Below, piece after piece: positions 8,644 to 16,946 of a DNA stretch of 64,000 nucleotides. Positions within the stretch are counted from its first letter, which is position 1. The number at the start of each line of letters is the position of its first letter. A program made the position numbers and the translations under genes. The stretch covers positions 248,001 to 312,000 of the forward strand of contig NZ_CP076547.1 of assembly GCF_018889995.1 (NCBI RefSeq), read 5' to 3'. The stretch is from Subtercola sp. PAMC28395. Lineage in GTDB: Bacteria > Actinomycetota > Actinomycetes > Actinomycetales > Microbacteriaceae. Under the pieces are notes generated by a model. The model was not told the DNA's origin and did no database searches. It saw nothing but the letters and a program-made list of their open reading frames with translations.

Positions 8644-9042
8644 TCAGTCACCGGCGGTGACGGGTGCAACTTCCTTTTCCGACTGCCACGGCCAGCGGCC
8701 GGTGATCTCCAGCTGCAGCGACAAGCTGAGGAACGTGCGAATCAGGATGATCGCCGCCAGTACGGCGACACTCTCGAGGGTCGGGGTCACGGCGACGGTC
8801 CGAACGATGTCGGCGGCCACGAGAAACTCGAGGCCGAGCAGAATGGACTGCCCGAGCATCCGGCGATATTCCTTGTAGACCGACGGCTCGCGCCGCAGGG
8901 CATGAAGAATGGCGACAACACTCGACCACGCCGCACCCAGGAGAATGATCGCGACCCCCGCGCCCTCGATCACTGATGCGGCGATCTCGATGATTTCCTG
9001 AAACGTCATACCCTGTTTGTACACCCGTACAGGCTGATCCAT
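8644..9042 (-). CDS. DUF1622 small membrane protein
   Basis: A 132-residue protein with about three hydrophobic segments (near residues 16-46, 68-85 and 90-108), including the VYKEYRRMLGQSILLGLEFLV-like core typical of DUF1622. The function of the family is unknown; members are small integral membrane proteins. An internal ATG at 9009 (MTFQEII) is an equally plausible start and would remove 11 residues. The upstream ATG has only a weak AAGGG about 13 nt away. It converges on the SOUL gene with a 21-nt gap. A short TGTAC-ACCC-GTACA palindrome lies at 9018-9031, within or just upstream of the 5' end depending on which start is used. Confidence 0.75.
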   Translation of the reverse strand: MDQPVRVYKQGMTFQEIIEIAASVIEGAGVAIILLGAAWSSVVAILHALRREPSVYKEYRRMLGQSILLGLEFLVAADIVRTVAVTPTLESVAVLAAIILIRTFLSLSLQLEITGRWPWQSEKEVAPVTAGD

Positions 9043-9081
9043 CTCAGAAGAGCCCTTCGGTCAAGCAGACTGGGCCAGAAA

Positions 9082-9678
9082 TCACTCGGTGAGGGCGATG
9101 GCCTGGCTGACCCAGAGACTGTACTGGGCCCACGGGTCGTCGACGCCGGCCTGGAGCTCACGGATGTGGGCGTCGAGAGAGTCGTGCAGGGTGAACCACT
9201 CGCTGCCCGGGATGCGGTGACTCGCGAACTGCAGGTGCCGCCGATGCTCGCGTTGCCGTGTACCGCGCTCGAAGGCGAGAAGCTCGTCGAAGTGCAATTG
9301 GGCGAGCCGTGCACGGGGGTTGGCGCTGGTACCGATCTTGACGGTGTTCCTGAAGCGAACGTAGTAGACCACGTCGACGCGGGGTTGGCGGTCTGTGCCG
9401 TCGGGCAGGTCTCCGAGCCTCCACTCGCAGACTCCGCAGAGCCAGCCTGACGGGTAGGCGACTCCCAGCCTCGAGCCGCAGGCCACACAGGGCGTCGGCA
9501 GCACATCGCTCACGCCGACGTCTTCGGCGACCAGGGAGTAGGCCTCCAGCAGATGCCGGTCGCAGAGGTTCAGCCCGCGAGCCCCAGCGACCGGGTTCGG
9601 GCAGGGCACGCCGTCATCCCGGATGCCGCACCGGCTCGGGGTTTCTCCTGTCGCGAGCTCACCAACGGATTCGACCAT
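9082..9678 (-). CDS. GIY-YIG (T5orf172-type) domain protein with N-terminal zinc-binding clusters
   Basis: The 198-residue protein has two Cys-rich N-terminal modules (C-IRDDGVP-C...C-DRH and CVAC...CGVC) followed by a domain of the T5orf172/Mug113 branch of the GIY-YIG nuclease superfamily. That domain shows DVVYYVRF, then VKIGTSANPRARLAQL and a downstream REHRRHLQF helix with the expected Glu. GIY-YIG enzymes cut DNA using metal, but many bacterial T5orf172 proteins are uncharacterised. It is divergent from a second nuclease-fold gene at 9826. Specificity and target are unknown. A partner methyltransferase is not present, so classical restriction-modification is unlikely. Confidence 0.8.
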   Translation of the reverse strand: MVESVGELATGETPSRCGIRDDGVPCPNPVAGARGLNLCDRHLLEAYSLVAEDVGVSDVLPTPCVACGSRLGVAYPSGWLCGVCEWRLGDLPDGTDRQPRVDVVYYVRFRNTVKIGTSANPRARLAQLHFDELLAFERGTRQREHRRHLQFASHRIPGSEWFTLHDSLDAHIRELQAGVDDPWAQYSLWVSQAIALTE

Positions 9679-9690
9679 GCCGCCACTGTA
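9679..9690 (-). promoter_or_regulatory. Probable leaderless promoter -10 of the GIY-YIG gene
   Basis: On the minus strand TACAGT (9690-9685) is followed by six bases and then the ATG at 9678. No Shine-Dalgarno precedes the start. Confidence 0.5.
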
Positions 9691-9825
9691 GGGCCGACCT
9701 CTGACGACGGACGCTGGGACGGCAGGCTCTGAGACGGGATGCTCCGACAGCGTCGGTGGTCGTGATTACGTTCGTCAGACGGAGCGGCAGCGAAAATGCC
9801 AGAGTCAGGAATGGAGGTGCCCGGC

Positions 9826-10713
9826 ATGGCCGAGAACATCGAGGCATGGTGGTCGAGGCGACAGCGCTCGAAGGGCACCCTCATGCCCTACGAGATCGGA
9901 ACGTACCGGGGCGATTGGGAGCGATACCCGGTGCTGATCAGGCAGTATCACCCCGAGCTGAATCACCACATCACCCTCACCCAGATCCCGCCCGCAGCCG
10001 AGGTGTACCTGCTGTGGCAGTGCGACACCGGTCACCTCTTCGTGGCAACCCCTGAAGAGCAGCGGTCGCGGCCGGGCAGAACACGTCGCCGGTCATCGTG
10101 GTGCCCCGAATGCACGGCGCTGGCTGTGCCGAAACGCAGCACAGCGGCACGCCCGGCCGCCACGCCCGACCGACCCGCACGGCAGGCAGCACGCGCGCCA
10201 GACGGCGTCTTCGCCGGTGACGCCTTCGTCAGCCCGCGGGCACCGAGACCCGCCTCTGCGGCCGAAGCGCGCCTGCGGCAGCTCCTCGCCGAACGACTGG
10301 CCGTCGACCTGTCGGTGAATGCGGTGAAGACCAGCCGCCCGTTCTTCACCCACGTCGAGGTGTGGCCCGACATCGTCATCCCTGAACTCCGGGTGGCGAT
10401 CGAGTATGACACCGTCGGCAGGCATGGCCTGGAGCACGTGGGCAAGCGCGAAGAGACCGACCGCCGCAAGGACCGGCTCCTGCGTGCGGTGGGCTGGGAG
10501 GTGGTGCGCATCCGCTGCGGAAAGCTGCATCCGCTCGGCCCTTTCGACCTCACGGCGACAAACGTGTCTGATCGCCTCATCGACAGGCTTCTCGACACAC
10601 TTCGCGTCATTCGCGGCGACCTGATCGTGAACGCGTACCTCACCCCGAGCATCCCGAGCCGGCGACAGACCGGCCCGCAAGTTGCCCTGCACCCACCGCT
10701 CACAGCAGACTGA
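9826..10713 (+). CDS. Zinc-ribbon plus DUF559/Vsr-like PD-(D/E)XK endonuclease-fold protein
   Basis: A 295-residue protein. The start is ATG 9826 because an ideal GGAGGT lies 7 nt upstream; ATGs at 9796 and 9811 lack this. The N-terminal half carries a treble-clef or zinc-ribbon module (Cys66, His70, Cys93-x2-Cys96). After an Ala/Pro/Arg-rich linker comes a restriction-endonuclease-like fold with PDIV (Asp182) and IEYD (Glu193, Asp195), then ETDRRKDRLLRAVGWEVVRIR, the pattern of DUF559/Vsr-like nucleases. Such proteins nick or cut DNA. The biological role is not known. It lies between a divergent GIY-YIG gene and a same-strand NYN-domain gene, so three nuclease folds are adjacent. Confidence 0.8.
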   Translation: MAENIEAWWSRRQRSKGTLMPYEIGTYRGDWERYPVLIRQYHPELNHHITLTQIPPAAEVYLLWQCDTGHLFVATPEEQRSRPGRTRRRSSWCPECTALAVPKRSTAARPAATPDRPARQAARAPDGVFAGDAFVSPRAPRPASAAEARLRQLLAERLAVDLSVNAVKTSRPFFTHVEVWPDIVIPELRVAIEYDTVGRHGLEHVGKREETDRRKDRLLRAVGWEVVRIRCGKLHPLGPFDLTATNVSDRLIDRLLDTLRVIRGDLIVNAYLTPSIPSRRQTGPQVALHPPLTAD

Positions 10714-10768
10714 AGGCACCGGATCGCGAGAGAGTCTTCCGACAGCGACCAAGGAGCCAACCCCCATC

Positions 10769-11791
10769 ATGAGCGAACCGAGTGATTCCCGCGTCGGCCT
10801 GTACATCGACTTCGACAACATCGTCATCTCGCGGTACCAACAGCTGCACGGGCGCAATGCCTTCCAGCGCGACGGCATCCGCGATTTCGACAAGTCGAGC
10901 CCGGATGCTGACCCCGACGTTGCTGCCCGGCTGGCCGCTGCCACGGTCGACTTCAATGCGATCATCGACTTCGCCGCGTCGTTCGGCACAATGGTCGTCA
11001 ACCGCGCCTACGCAGACTGGTCTGTGCCCGTCAACGCGAGCTACCAGCGCCAGCTCATGTCGAGGGCCGTCGACCTGACGCAGCTCTTCACCACCACCAC
11101 ACGGGGAACGAAGAACGGTGCCGACATCCGTCTCGCTGTGGACGTGGTCGAGGATCTCTTTCGACTGCCCGACCTCACGCACGTGATCATCGTGGCCGGC
11201 GACTCGGACTACATCGCCCTCGCGCAGAAGACGAAGCGCCTGGGGCGCTTCGTGGTGGGCATCGGAGTCGCCGGTTCGACGAGCACCTCGCTGGCGGCCG
11301 CGTGCGACGAGTTCGAGGACTACGACTCGCTGCCCGGCATCGAGAAAGTGGCGGCCACGGCGGCCAGTGCTCTTCCGAAGACCGACAAGGCTGCAGCGGG
11401 CAAGGCAGCTGCCGAGGCCGCCGAGACCCAGCCCACGAAGGCTCCGGCGAAATCAAGACGGGTTTCGACGATCCCGATGTTCTCGCACACCGAAGACACG
11501 TCGTTCGACGAACCCGAAGTCGCAGAAGACGTCGACCCACAGTCGGTTGCGACCGAGCTGCTCGTTCGGGCCCTGCAGATCGGCCACGCCAAGGGCGACG
11601 CAGACGAGTGGCTCAACACCGGCACCGTCAAGAACCAGATGCGGCGAATGGACCCTTCGTTCAACGAGAAGCCTCTCGGCTTTCGTTCGTTCACTGATTT
11701 TCTCGCCTCCCGCAGCGAGGTAGCAGACCTACAGGACGAGGGTTCGCAGCGTCTCATCCGTCTGAGGCCCGACTCCGAAGGCCGCCGCTGA
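10769..11791 (+). CDS. NYN (PIN-like) ribonuclease-fold protein with C-terminal OST-HTH/LOTUS domain
   Basis: A 340-residue protein of the LabA/DUF88 type. The NYN domain begins GLYIDFDNI (Asp14, Asp16) and continues with a GADIRLAVDVV helix and AGDSDY, giving the conserved acidic set of PIN-like RNases. After an Ala/Lys-rich linker (about residues 200-245) a winged-helix OST-HTH (LOTUS) RNA-binding domain follows (SVATELLVRALQ to the C-terminus). The combination suggests an RNA-targeting nuclease. ATG 10769 has AAGGAG 12 nt upstream. The 3' end is 1 nt from a GTG of the broken GNAT gene, so the two were probably co-transcribed. The substrate is unknown. Confidence 0.85.
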   Translation: MSEPSDSRVGLYIDFDNIVISRYQQLHGRNAFQRDGIRDFDKSSPDADPDVAARLAAATVDFNAIIDFAASFGTMVVNRAYADWSVPVNASYQRQLMSRAVDLTQLFTTTTRGTKNGADIRLAVDVVEDLFRLPDLTHVIIVAGDSDYIALAQKTKRLGRFVVGIGVAGSTSTSLAAACDEFEDYDSLPGIEKVAATAASALPKTDKAAAGKAAAEAAETQPTKAPAKSRRVSTIPMFSHTEDTSFDEPEVAEDVDPQSVATELLVRALQIGHAKGDADEWLNTGTVKNQMRRMDPSFNEKPLGFRSFTDFLASRSEVADLQDEGSQRLIRLRPDSEGRR

Positions 11792-11792
11792 C

Positions 11793-12607
11793 GTGGCTTC
11801 GAATGACGAATCGGTGGCGCTGGATCGACGTCAGCAGTTCCTGAAGGCCTACGACGACGAACTGCGCACCGATGCAGAAACACCCAGCGCGACGAACGTG
11901 AGTCGGCTCGGCCCGCTTCGGCTGGTGACGTCGCGAACGGCCGCGGATTCATCACCTACCAGACCCTCGGCGACGCCGACGAGACCACCGTTCACCACCT
12001 CGTTGCCGAAGCCGTCGCGTACTACCTGGCAGACCCCGGCATCAGCCGAGTCGAGTGGAAGACCCGGGCTCACGACAGGGCGCTCGGTCTGCATGAAGCC
12101 CTACTCTCGAACGGCTTTCTGGCTGACGAAGCGGTGTCGATCATGATCGGCGAGGCGGCGTCACTCGCCCTCGACGTCGCGCTGCCAGACGGCGTCACCC
12201 TTCGCCGCATCACAGAAGAGACCGACGTCCGTGCGATGAGCGCCATGCAGGACGAGGTCTTCGGTGACCCCGTTTCGCGGGAAGAAGCAGACACCCTTCT
12301 TCGCCGGCTTGCGATTGACGACGGCATGGAGCTGTGGATCGCGGAAGCCCGAGGGGTCATCGTTTCGGCGGGCCGGCTCGAGCCAGTCCGCGGTTCACGA
12401 TTCGCCGGTATCTGGGGAGAAGCAACGCGAGAAGAGTGGCGAGGGCGCGGCATCTACCGAGCCGTCACGGCCGCCAGGGCACGCTCCGCGGTCGGAAGGG
12501 GAAAGTCGCTCATCCACAGCGATTCGACCGAATATTCCCGCCCGATACTCGAGCGCTCCGGCCTTGTCAGGGTTTCAACGACGACCCCGTATCGCTGGAC
12601 TCGCTAG
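11793..12607 (+). pseudogene. GNAT acetyltransferase gene with a single-base frameshift
   Basis: The first frame (GTG 11793) codes for a GNAT-type N-terminus ending GPLRLVT and then becomes nonsense. From about 11931 a second frame, open without a stop, reads ANGRGFITYQTLGDAD and continues in frame to the 157-residue tail that begins at 12134. Restoring one base at 11930/11931 (TTC instead of TC) gives one continuous protein of about 271 residues. The acetyl-CoA site (WRGRGIY) lies in the second part. Either the gene is recently inactivated or the assembly has a one-base error. If translated at all, only the C-terminal part starting at GTG 12134 would contain the GNAT core. Confidence 0.8.
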
Positions 12608-12629
12608 GTACTCAGAAGGACCCGACCGA

Positions 12630-13970
12630 ATGACCGAACCCACCACCGAAGACCCATCGACGGGGGCTGCGCGCGCTTCAGACCTCGATCCTGGCGAGGG
12701 CATGCCTGACGAGGGGCGGTCAGCCCCGGCCGCTGTGGGCACACCCGCAACGAGCGAGGAACTCGGGGCAGATCGCCTGAACGAGCACGGCAGTGAAGAC
12801 GGAGACTCGGCAGCCGGTCATCCACCTCGTGGTCGACGGCGGCGACGGATTCTTCAGCTCGCCGGCGTCATCGTCGTTGTGGCCGCAGTGATCGGTGGCT
12901 TCTGGGGCTGGAGCGTGGCCGCAGAGAACCGGTACGAATCGGCGGCCAGCAGCCTGCAGTCACAGCTCACGACCCAGGTGAGCGCATCGCACGCATTCGA
13001 CGCCCGGCTCGCCGACGTACGGAGTCTCGCCAAGCGCATCCATTCCGTGGTCGACAGCCCGGCATTCGCCGCTGAGACGCTGGCCGAAGCCGCTGCGCTT
13101 CGCCAATCGCTGACGGCGATGGATGCCCTGGCCACCGCCGCCGCCTCGACACCGCCGAGCTCAGCAGAACTCGACGCACTCGCCACCCCTCCTGCTGGGT
13201 ACCGACCGCCATGGCAGCTCACCACCGATTCCGAACAGCTCGAGGCTCGCTCACTGTCCTCCCAGCAGCAGGCCAGCGACCTCGTCACGGCTGCGAAGAA
13301 CACAGCCGACGCAGAAGGCAGCCTCAACACCGCCGAAGCCGGCTTCTTCACCGCTGCCGCAACCGAGGCAGACCAGCTCATTGCAAGCAACACACTGTCG
13401 AACCGATCGCTGCAGGTCGCTCTGATCCGGCTCACAGAGCAGGCGCGAAACCCGAGCATGAGCATGTCGCACGATGGCGCGTTTCTTGCCTCGATGAGCG
13501 ACGCCGAATCGCAGGTGCGCGCCTCGCAGGCCACCCACCAGTCAGAATTGGATGACCCGGCCTGGGCCGTCCGACGCGAGATCGAGAACTATGCCCGATC
13601 CCTGAGCAATGGCGTCGCACTCGAATTCATCTGGTCGCCTGAGGTCTCTGGCCTCGGCGCGAACTGGCTCTCTGGTACCACGCAGTCGTTCGACACCGAC
13701 GGCGGGTACGCGATCATCAACCTCAACTACACCGTTGAGACGGCGTGGTACGACGGCCGGGATGCCCGCGCCCTGGTTGCGCACGAAGTCGGGCATTCGC
13801 AGGTGTACCGCTGCGCCCCGCTGTTCAACAGCCCCGAGATCAAGGGACAGCAGGAGGTCTGGGCGACGGCGTGGTCGATCAGCCAGGGATTCGACATCCC
13901 CGGTTCTGGCATCGAAGCCTACGGCCGCCCGAGCAACGCGCAGATCGCGGTCGCCGCCCAGTGTCGCTGA
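12630..13970 (+). CDS. Membrane-anchored protein with C-terminal HExxH metallopeptidase-like domain
   Basis: A 446-residue protein starting at ATG 12630, with AAGGA 9 nt upstream. It has an acidic, Pro/Ala-rich cytoplasmic N-terminus, an RRRRR stop-transfer cluster, one membrane span at about residues 74-97, a long Ala/Ser/Gln-rich coiled-coil region, and a C-terminal domain with ALVAHEVGH (His385, Glu386, His389), the zincin signature. The topology places the putative protease outside the cell. I do not recognise a named family and do not see a clear third zinc ligand. Substrate and function are unknown. It follows the broken GNAT gene by 22 nt. Confidence 0.7.
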   Translation: MTEPTTEDPSTGAARASDLDPGEGMPDEGRSAPAAVGTPATSEELGADRLNEHGSEDGDSAAGHPPRGRRRRRILQLAGVIVVVAAVIGGFWGWSVAAENRYESAASSLQSQLTTQVSASHAFDARLADVRSLAKRIHSVVDSPAFAAETLAEAAALRQSLTAMDALATAAASTPPSSAELDALATPPAGYRPPWQLTTDSEQLEARSLSSQQQASDLVTAAKNTADAEGSLNTAEAGFFTAAATEADQLIASNTLSNRSLQVALIRLTEQARNPSMSMSHDGAFLASMSDAESQVRASQATHQSELDDPAWAVRREIENYARSLSNGVALEFIWSPEVSGLGANWLSGTTQSFDTDGGYAIINLNYTVETAWYDGRDARALVAHEVGHSQVYRCAPLFNSPEIKGQQEVWATAWSISQGFDIPGSGIEAYGRPSNAQIAVAAQCR

Positions 13971-14050
13971 GGCACGCCTGGCTGGAGGCCGGTGGCTGGG
14001 TCGAGCCGTGGTCAGTGGTTCCGCGCCACCCGTGACTCATTCCGTAAAAA

Positions 14051-14075
14051 TTCGACCCCCTGTTCGAGGGTCGAA
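14051..14075 (+). promoter_or_regulatory. Inverted repeat upstream of the esterase gene
   Basis: TTCGACCC at 14051-14058 and GGGTCGAA at 14068-14075 are perfect 8-nt arms separated by 9 nt. A TACAGT hexamer at 14091-14096 could be a -10, which would put the palindrome near the -35 region as an operator. It could also be the 3' hairpin of the preceding gene, although no T-run follows. Confidence 0.4.
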
Positions 14076-14163
14076 ATCATTCGTACGGTTTACAGTGGGT
14101 GATACCGTCGTTCGACAACCGCGCTCTGCCCCACTGCATCATTCACTTCACCAGAGGAACATC

Positions 14164-14904
14164 GTGACCGATTCCCCACGCCGCGCCCCGATCAACGACG
14201 CTGCGGTCGTCTGGTCGGTTCCCACTGACGAGGTTGCGGCCAGGCTGAAGTCGAGCCCGCTCGTCATCATCATGCACGGGTACGGCTCACACGAGAACGA
14301 CCTGATCTCCCTCGCCCCGCTCCTGCCAGCTGGCACCATAGCCGCCTCACTGCGCGCGCCACTCCTCGCCCCATACCCTGTAGAGAACGGGTTCGCGTGG
14401 TTCACCATCGGCGAGCCCGGCAACCCCCGGGTGTCGGGCCTCGACGACGCTGCGGCGTCTGTGCTCGACTGGCTCGACCGCGTCGAAGCCCACTTCGGCA
14501 CGCCTGCCAGCATCGCGACCCTCGGCTTCTCCCAGGGCGGTGCCATGGCGATCCACCTGCTGCGCACGGCCCCCGAGCGATTCGTCGCCGCGGTGAACCT
14601 CTCCGGGTTCGTCGTCAACGGGCAGGTACACGGAGACCGCGTGATGAGCGAGTCGCGGCCGCCCGTGTTCTGGGGCCGTGACGTGGCAGACCCCATCGTG
14701 AACGGCGTCGCCGTCGAACGCACCGAAGCGTGGCTGCCCGAACACTCCACGCTCACGGCGAAGCTCTACCCGGGCATCCGTCACGGGGTTTCGCAAGAAG
14801 AGATCACCGACGTCTCGCAGTTTCTGAGTGCCATCCAGACCCACACCAACCCGCTCGTGACAAGCGATGCCGCACTGAGCACCGACGGGGCAACCGCAGT
14901 CTGA
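14164..14904 (+). CDS. Phospholipase/carboxylesterase family alpha/beta hydrolase
   Basis: A 246-residue alpha/beta hydrolase. It has the oxyanion-hole motif HGYGSHEND, the nucleophile elbow GFSQGG (Ser123) and the C-terminal His (GIRHG, His207), with an acidic residue in the DPIV region. It resembles the Est/YpfH-type phospholipase-carboxylesterase group, which cleaves short-chain esters or acyl groups. There is no signal peptide, so it is cytoplasmic. The GTG start at 14164 has AGAGGA 5 nt upstream; a longer in-frame reading back to 13609 would overlap the metallopeptidase gene and is rejected. The stop is 2 nt from the next GTG, suggesting an operon with the YbaK-type gene. Confidence 0.85.
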   Translation: MTDSPRRAPINDAAVVWSVPTDEVAARLKSSPLVIIMHGYGSHENDLISLAPLLPAGTIAASLRAPLLAPYPVENGFAWFTIGEPGNPRVSGLDDAAASVLDWLDRVEAHFGTPASIATLGFSQGGAMAIHLLRTAPERFVAAVNLSGFVVNGQVHGDRVMSESRPPVFWGRDVADPIVNGVAVERTEAWLPEHSTLTAKLYPGIRHGVSQEEITDVSQFLSAIQTHTNPLVTSDAALSTDGATAV

Positions 14905-14906
14905 CC

Positions 14907-15413
14907 GTGTCCAAGACCCCGAAGGGCTCGAAGGCGGCCGGGCCGACCACCGCCGCGACCGTGGCTCTGACCCACGCAGGCATCTCCTTCACCCCACACG
15001 CCTACCACCACGACGAATCGTCGACCGACTTCGGCGCCGAGGCCGCGAGCGCGCTCGGCATCGACGGTGGGCGGGTCTTCAAGACCTTGATGGTCGACAC
15101 TGACAAGGGCTTCGCCATCGGCATCGTCTCGGTCGACTCGAAGCTCGACGTGAAAGCCCTGGCCAGAGCGGTCGGGGCCAAACGCGCCGTGATGGCCGAT
15201 GCAGCTGTCGCTGAGCGCAAGTCGGGCTACGTCGTCGGGGGCATCAGCCCGTTCGGTCAGAAGACCCGACTGCCAACGGTTCTGGATGATCGTGCCCTCG
15301 ATTTCGAAACCATCTACGTCTCGGGCGGCCGGCGCGGTTTCGACATCGAGGTCACCCCGGCCGACCTCGTTGCAGCCCTCGGCGCGCAGATTGCGGTCAT
15401 CCGCCGCACGTAG
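14907..15413 (+). CDS. YbaK/EbsC family Cys-tRNA(Pro)/aminoacyl-tRNA deacylase
   Basis: A 168-residue single-domain trans-editing deacylase, which hydrolyses mischarged Cys-tRNA(Pro) or a related aminoacyl-tRNA. The family pattern is clear: FTPHAYHHD, RVFKTLMVDTDKGFAIGIV, then AKRAVMADAAVAERKSGYVVGGISPFG with the conserved Lys and GGISP loop, and IYVSGGRRGFDIE. GTG 14907 is only 2 nt past the esterase stop, so the two are probably one transcript. The longer reading frame from 14730 is out of frame with the esterase and is an artefact. Confidence 0.88.
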   Translation: MSKTPKGSKAAGPTTAATVALTHAGISFTPHAYHHDESSTDFGAEAASALGIDGGRVFKTLMVDTDKGFAIGIVSVDSKLDVKALARAVGAKRAVMADAAVAERKSGYVVGGISPFGQKTRLPTVLDDRALDFETIYVSGGRRGFDIEVTPADLVAALGAQIAVIRRT

Positions 15414-15447
15414 TGGTGTCTGCAACATGCACGACATCTTCGGTGGG

Positions 15448-15460
15448 TAGCGTGGCGGCA
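15448..15460 (+). promoter_or_regulatory. Probable leaderless promoter -10 of the 8-oxoguanine deaminase-like gene
   Basis: TAGCGT at 15448-15453 ends 6 nt before ATG 15460. There is no Shine-Dalgarno at the usual distance. Confidence 0.5.
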
Positions 15461-16884
15461 TGAGCTCTTCAGCATTGCCCCTCGCACGCACGATCATCGA
15501 AGGGGCGTTCATTGCCACAGTCGACGAGGCTGGCAGCGAGTTCGCGGTGGGGCACGTGGTCGTCGACGGCAACACGATCGTGGCCGTCGGCAGCGGCAGC
15601 TCTCCGCAGTGGGCGCGGGACGGGTTGACCCCCGATGGGGTCGGTGCGACGGGTGGCAGCAGCCGGGCATCCATTCGCCTCGTCGACGGGCGCGGGCACC
15701 TGGTGACACCGGGGCTCATCAACACCCACCACCACCTCTACCAGTGGCTGACCCGCGGCTACGCGCAGGACTCCATTCTCTTCGACTGGCTCACCTCGCT
15801 CTACCCGCTGTGGGCCCGCATCGATGCCGAGCTCGTCGAAGCGGGAGCGATGGGTGCGATGGCGGTCGCCGCGAAATCGGGATGCTCGACCGTCGGCGAC
15901 CACCACTACGTGTTCCCCAGCGGTGCCGGCGACATCCTCGGCGGAATCGTGAAGGCGGCCGGCGAGCTGGGCGTTCGCATCCACGCCACCCGCGGCTCGA
16001 TGGACCTCGGGCAGAGCCAGGGCGGACTGCCACCCGACTTCGCCGTCGAGTCGATCGATGCGATCCTGGCGGCGAGCGGTGAGGCCGTGGAGCGCTACCA
16101 CGATGCGGGCCGAGGGGCCATGGCGCAGATCGCCCTGGCACCCTGCTCGCCGTTCTCGGTGACCGCCGACCTGCTGCGCGAATCGGCAGCCCTCGGGCGG
16201 TCGCTCGGCGTGCGGCTGCACACGCACGGCTCAGAGACCGTCGAGGAAGACGCGTTCTGTCTGGCGAAGTTCGGAAAGACTCCCACACAGTACCTCGAAG
16301 ACCTCGACTGGCTCGGCAGCGACGTGTGGATGGCCCACTGCGTGCACCTCGACGACCACGCGATCGGCCGCTTCGCTGCGACCGGAACGGCCGTCGCCCA
16401 CTGCCCCTCCTCGAACGCACGGCTGGCGGCCGGCATCGCCCGTGTGCCAGCCATGCTCGACGCCGGCATCACCGTGGGGCTCGGCGTCGACGGCGCCGCC
16501 TCGAACGAGTCCGGCCAACTCGGCACCGAGATCCGCATGGCCGTACTGATGAACCGGCTGGGAGCCGGGGCCGACCGGATGCCCGGGCGAACGGCGCTGC
16601 GAATGGCGACCATGGGCGGGGCGAAGACGCTGGGGCGCGACGGCGAACTCGGCTCGCTCGAAGTGGGCAAACTCGCCGACCTCGCCGTCTGGAAGATCGA
16701 CGGGGTGGAGCACGCGGGAATCCTCGACCCCGTGGCGGCCCTCACCCTCGGGGCCCAGCCGCCACTCGCGCTGCTGCTGGTGAACGGTGTCGCCGTGGTC
16801 GAAGACGGGCAGCTCGCGCGGGTCGATGAAGCTGTCGTCGCGAGCGCCGTGGCCCGGGCATCCACAGCCCTCGCCCTGCGCTGA
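15460..16884 (+). CDS. 8-oxoguanine deaminase-like amidohydrolase
   Basis: A 474-residue metal-dependent amidohydrolase of the cytosine/guanine deaminase (AHS) group. The metal motifs are present in order: GLINTHHHLYQW (HxH), HATRGSM, RLHTHGSE, WMAHCVHLDD and GLGVDGAASN (the catalytic Asp). The sequence order and length fit 8-oxoguanine deaminase, which converts 8-oxoguanine to urate and so links purine salvage with oxidative base damage. A close relative such as a triazine hydrolase-like deaminase cannot be excluded. It is monocistronic between the YbaK gene and a converging GNAT gene. Confidence 0.82.
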   Translation: MSSSALPLARTIIEGAFIATVDEAGSEFAVGHVVVDGNTIVAVGSGSSPQWARDGLTPDGVGATGGSSRASIRLVDGRGHLVTPGLINTHHHLYQWLTRGYAQDSILFDWLTSLYPLWARIDAELVEAGAMGAMAVAAKSGCSTVGDHHYVFPSGAGDILGGIVKAAGELGVRIHATRGSMDLGQSQGGLPPDFAVESIDAILAASGEAVERYHDAGRGAMAQIALAPCSPFSVTADLLRESAALGRSLGVRLHTHGSETVEEDAFCLAKFGKTPTQYLEDLDWLGSDVWMAHCVHLDDHAIGRFAATGTAVAHCPSSNARLAAGIARVPAMLDAGITVGLGVDGAASNESGQLGTEIRMAVLMNRLGAGADRMPGRTALRMATMGGAKTLGRDGELGSLEVGKLADLAVWKIDGVEHAGILDPVAALTLGAQPPLALLLVNGVAVVEDGQLARVDEAVVASAVARASTALALR

Positions 16885-16946
16885 GTTGCGCTTAACCGAG
16901 CTGAGCTGAGCGCACGCAGCGCCGATCCCCCCGGAGATGCTGATAC

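Noticed and set aside
9018..9031. TGTAC-ACCC-GTACA palindrome as an operator for the DUF1622 gene
   Set aside because: Arms are only 5 nt, and it lies inside the coding frame if the upstream ATG is used; not enough support.
9082..10713. Restriction-modification system
   Set aside because: Nuclease folds are present but no DNA methyltransferase or specificity subunit is encoded nearby.
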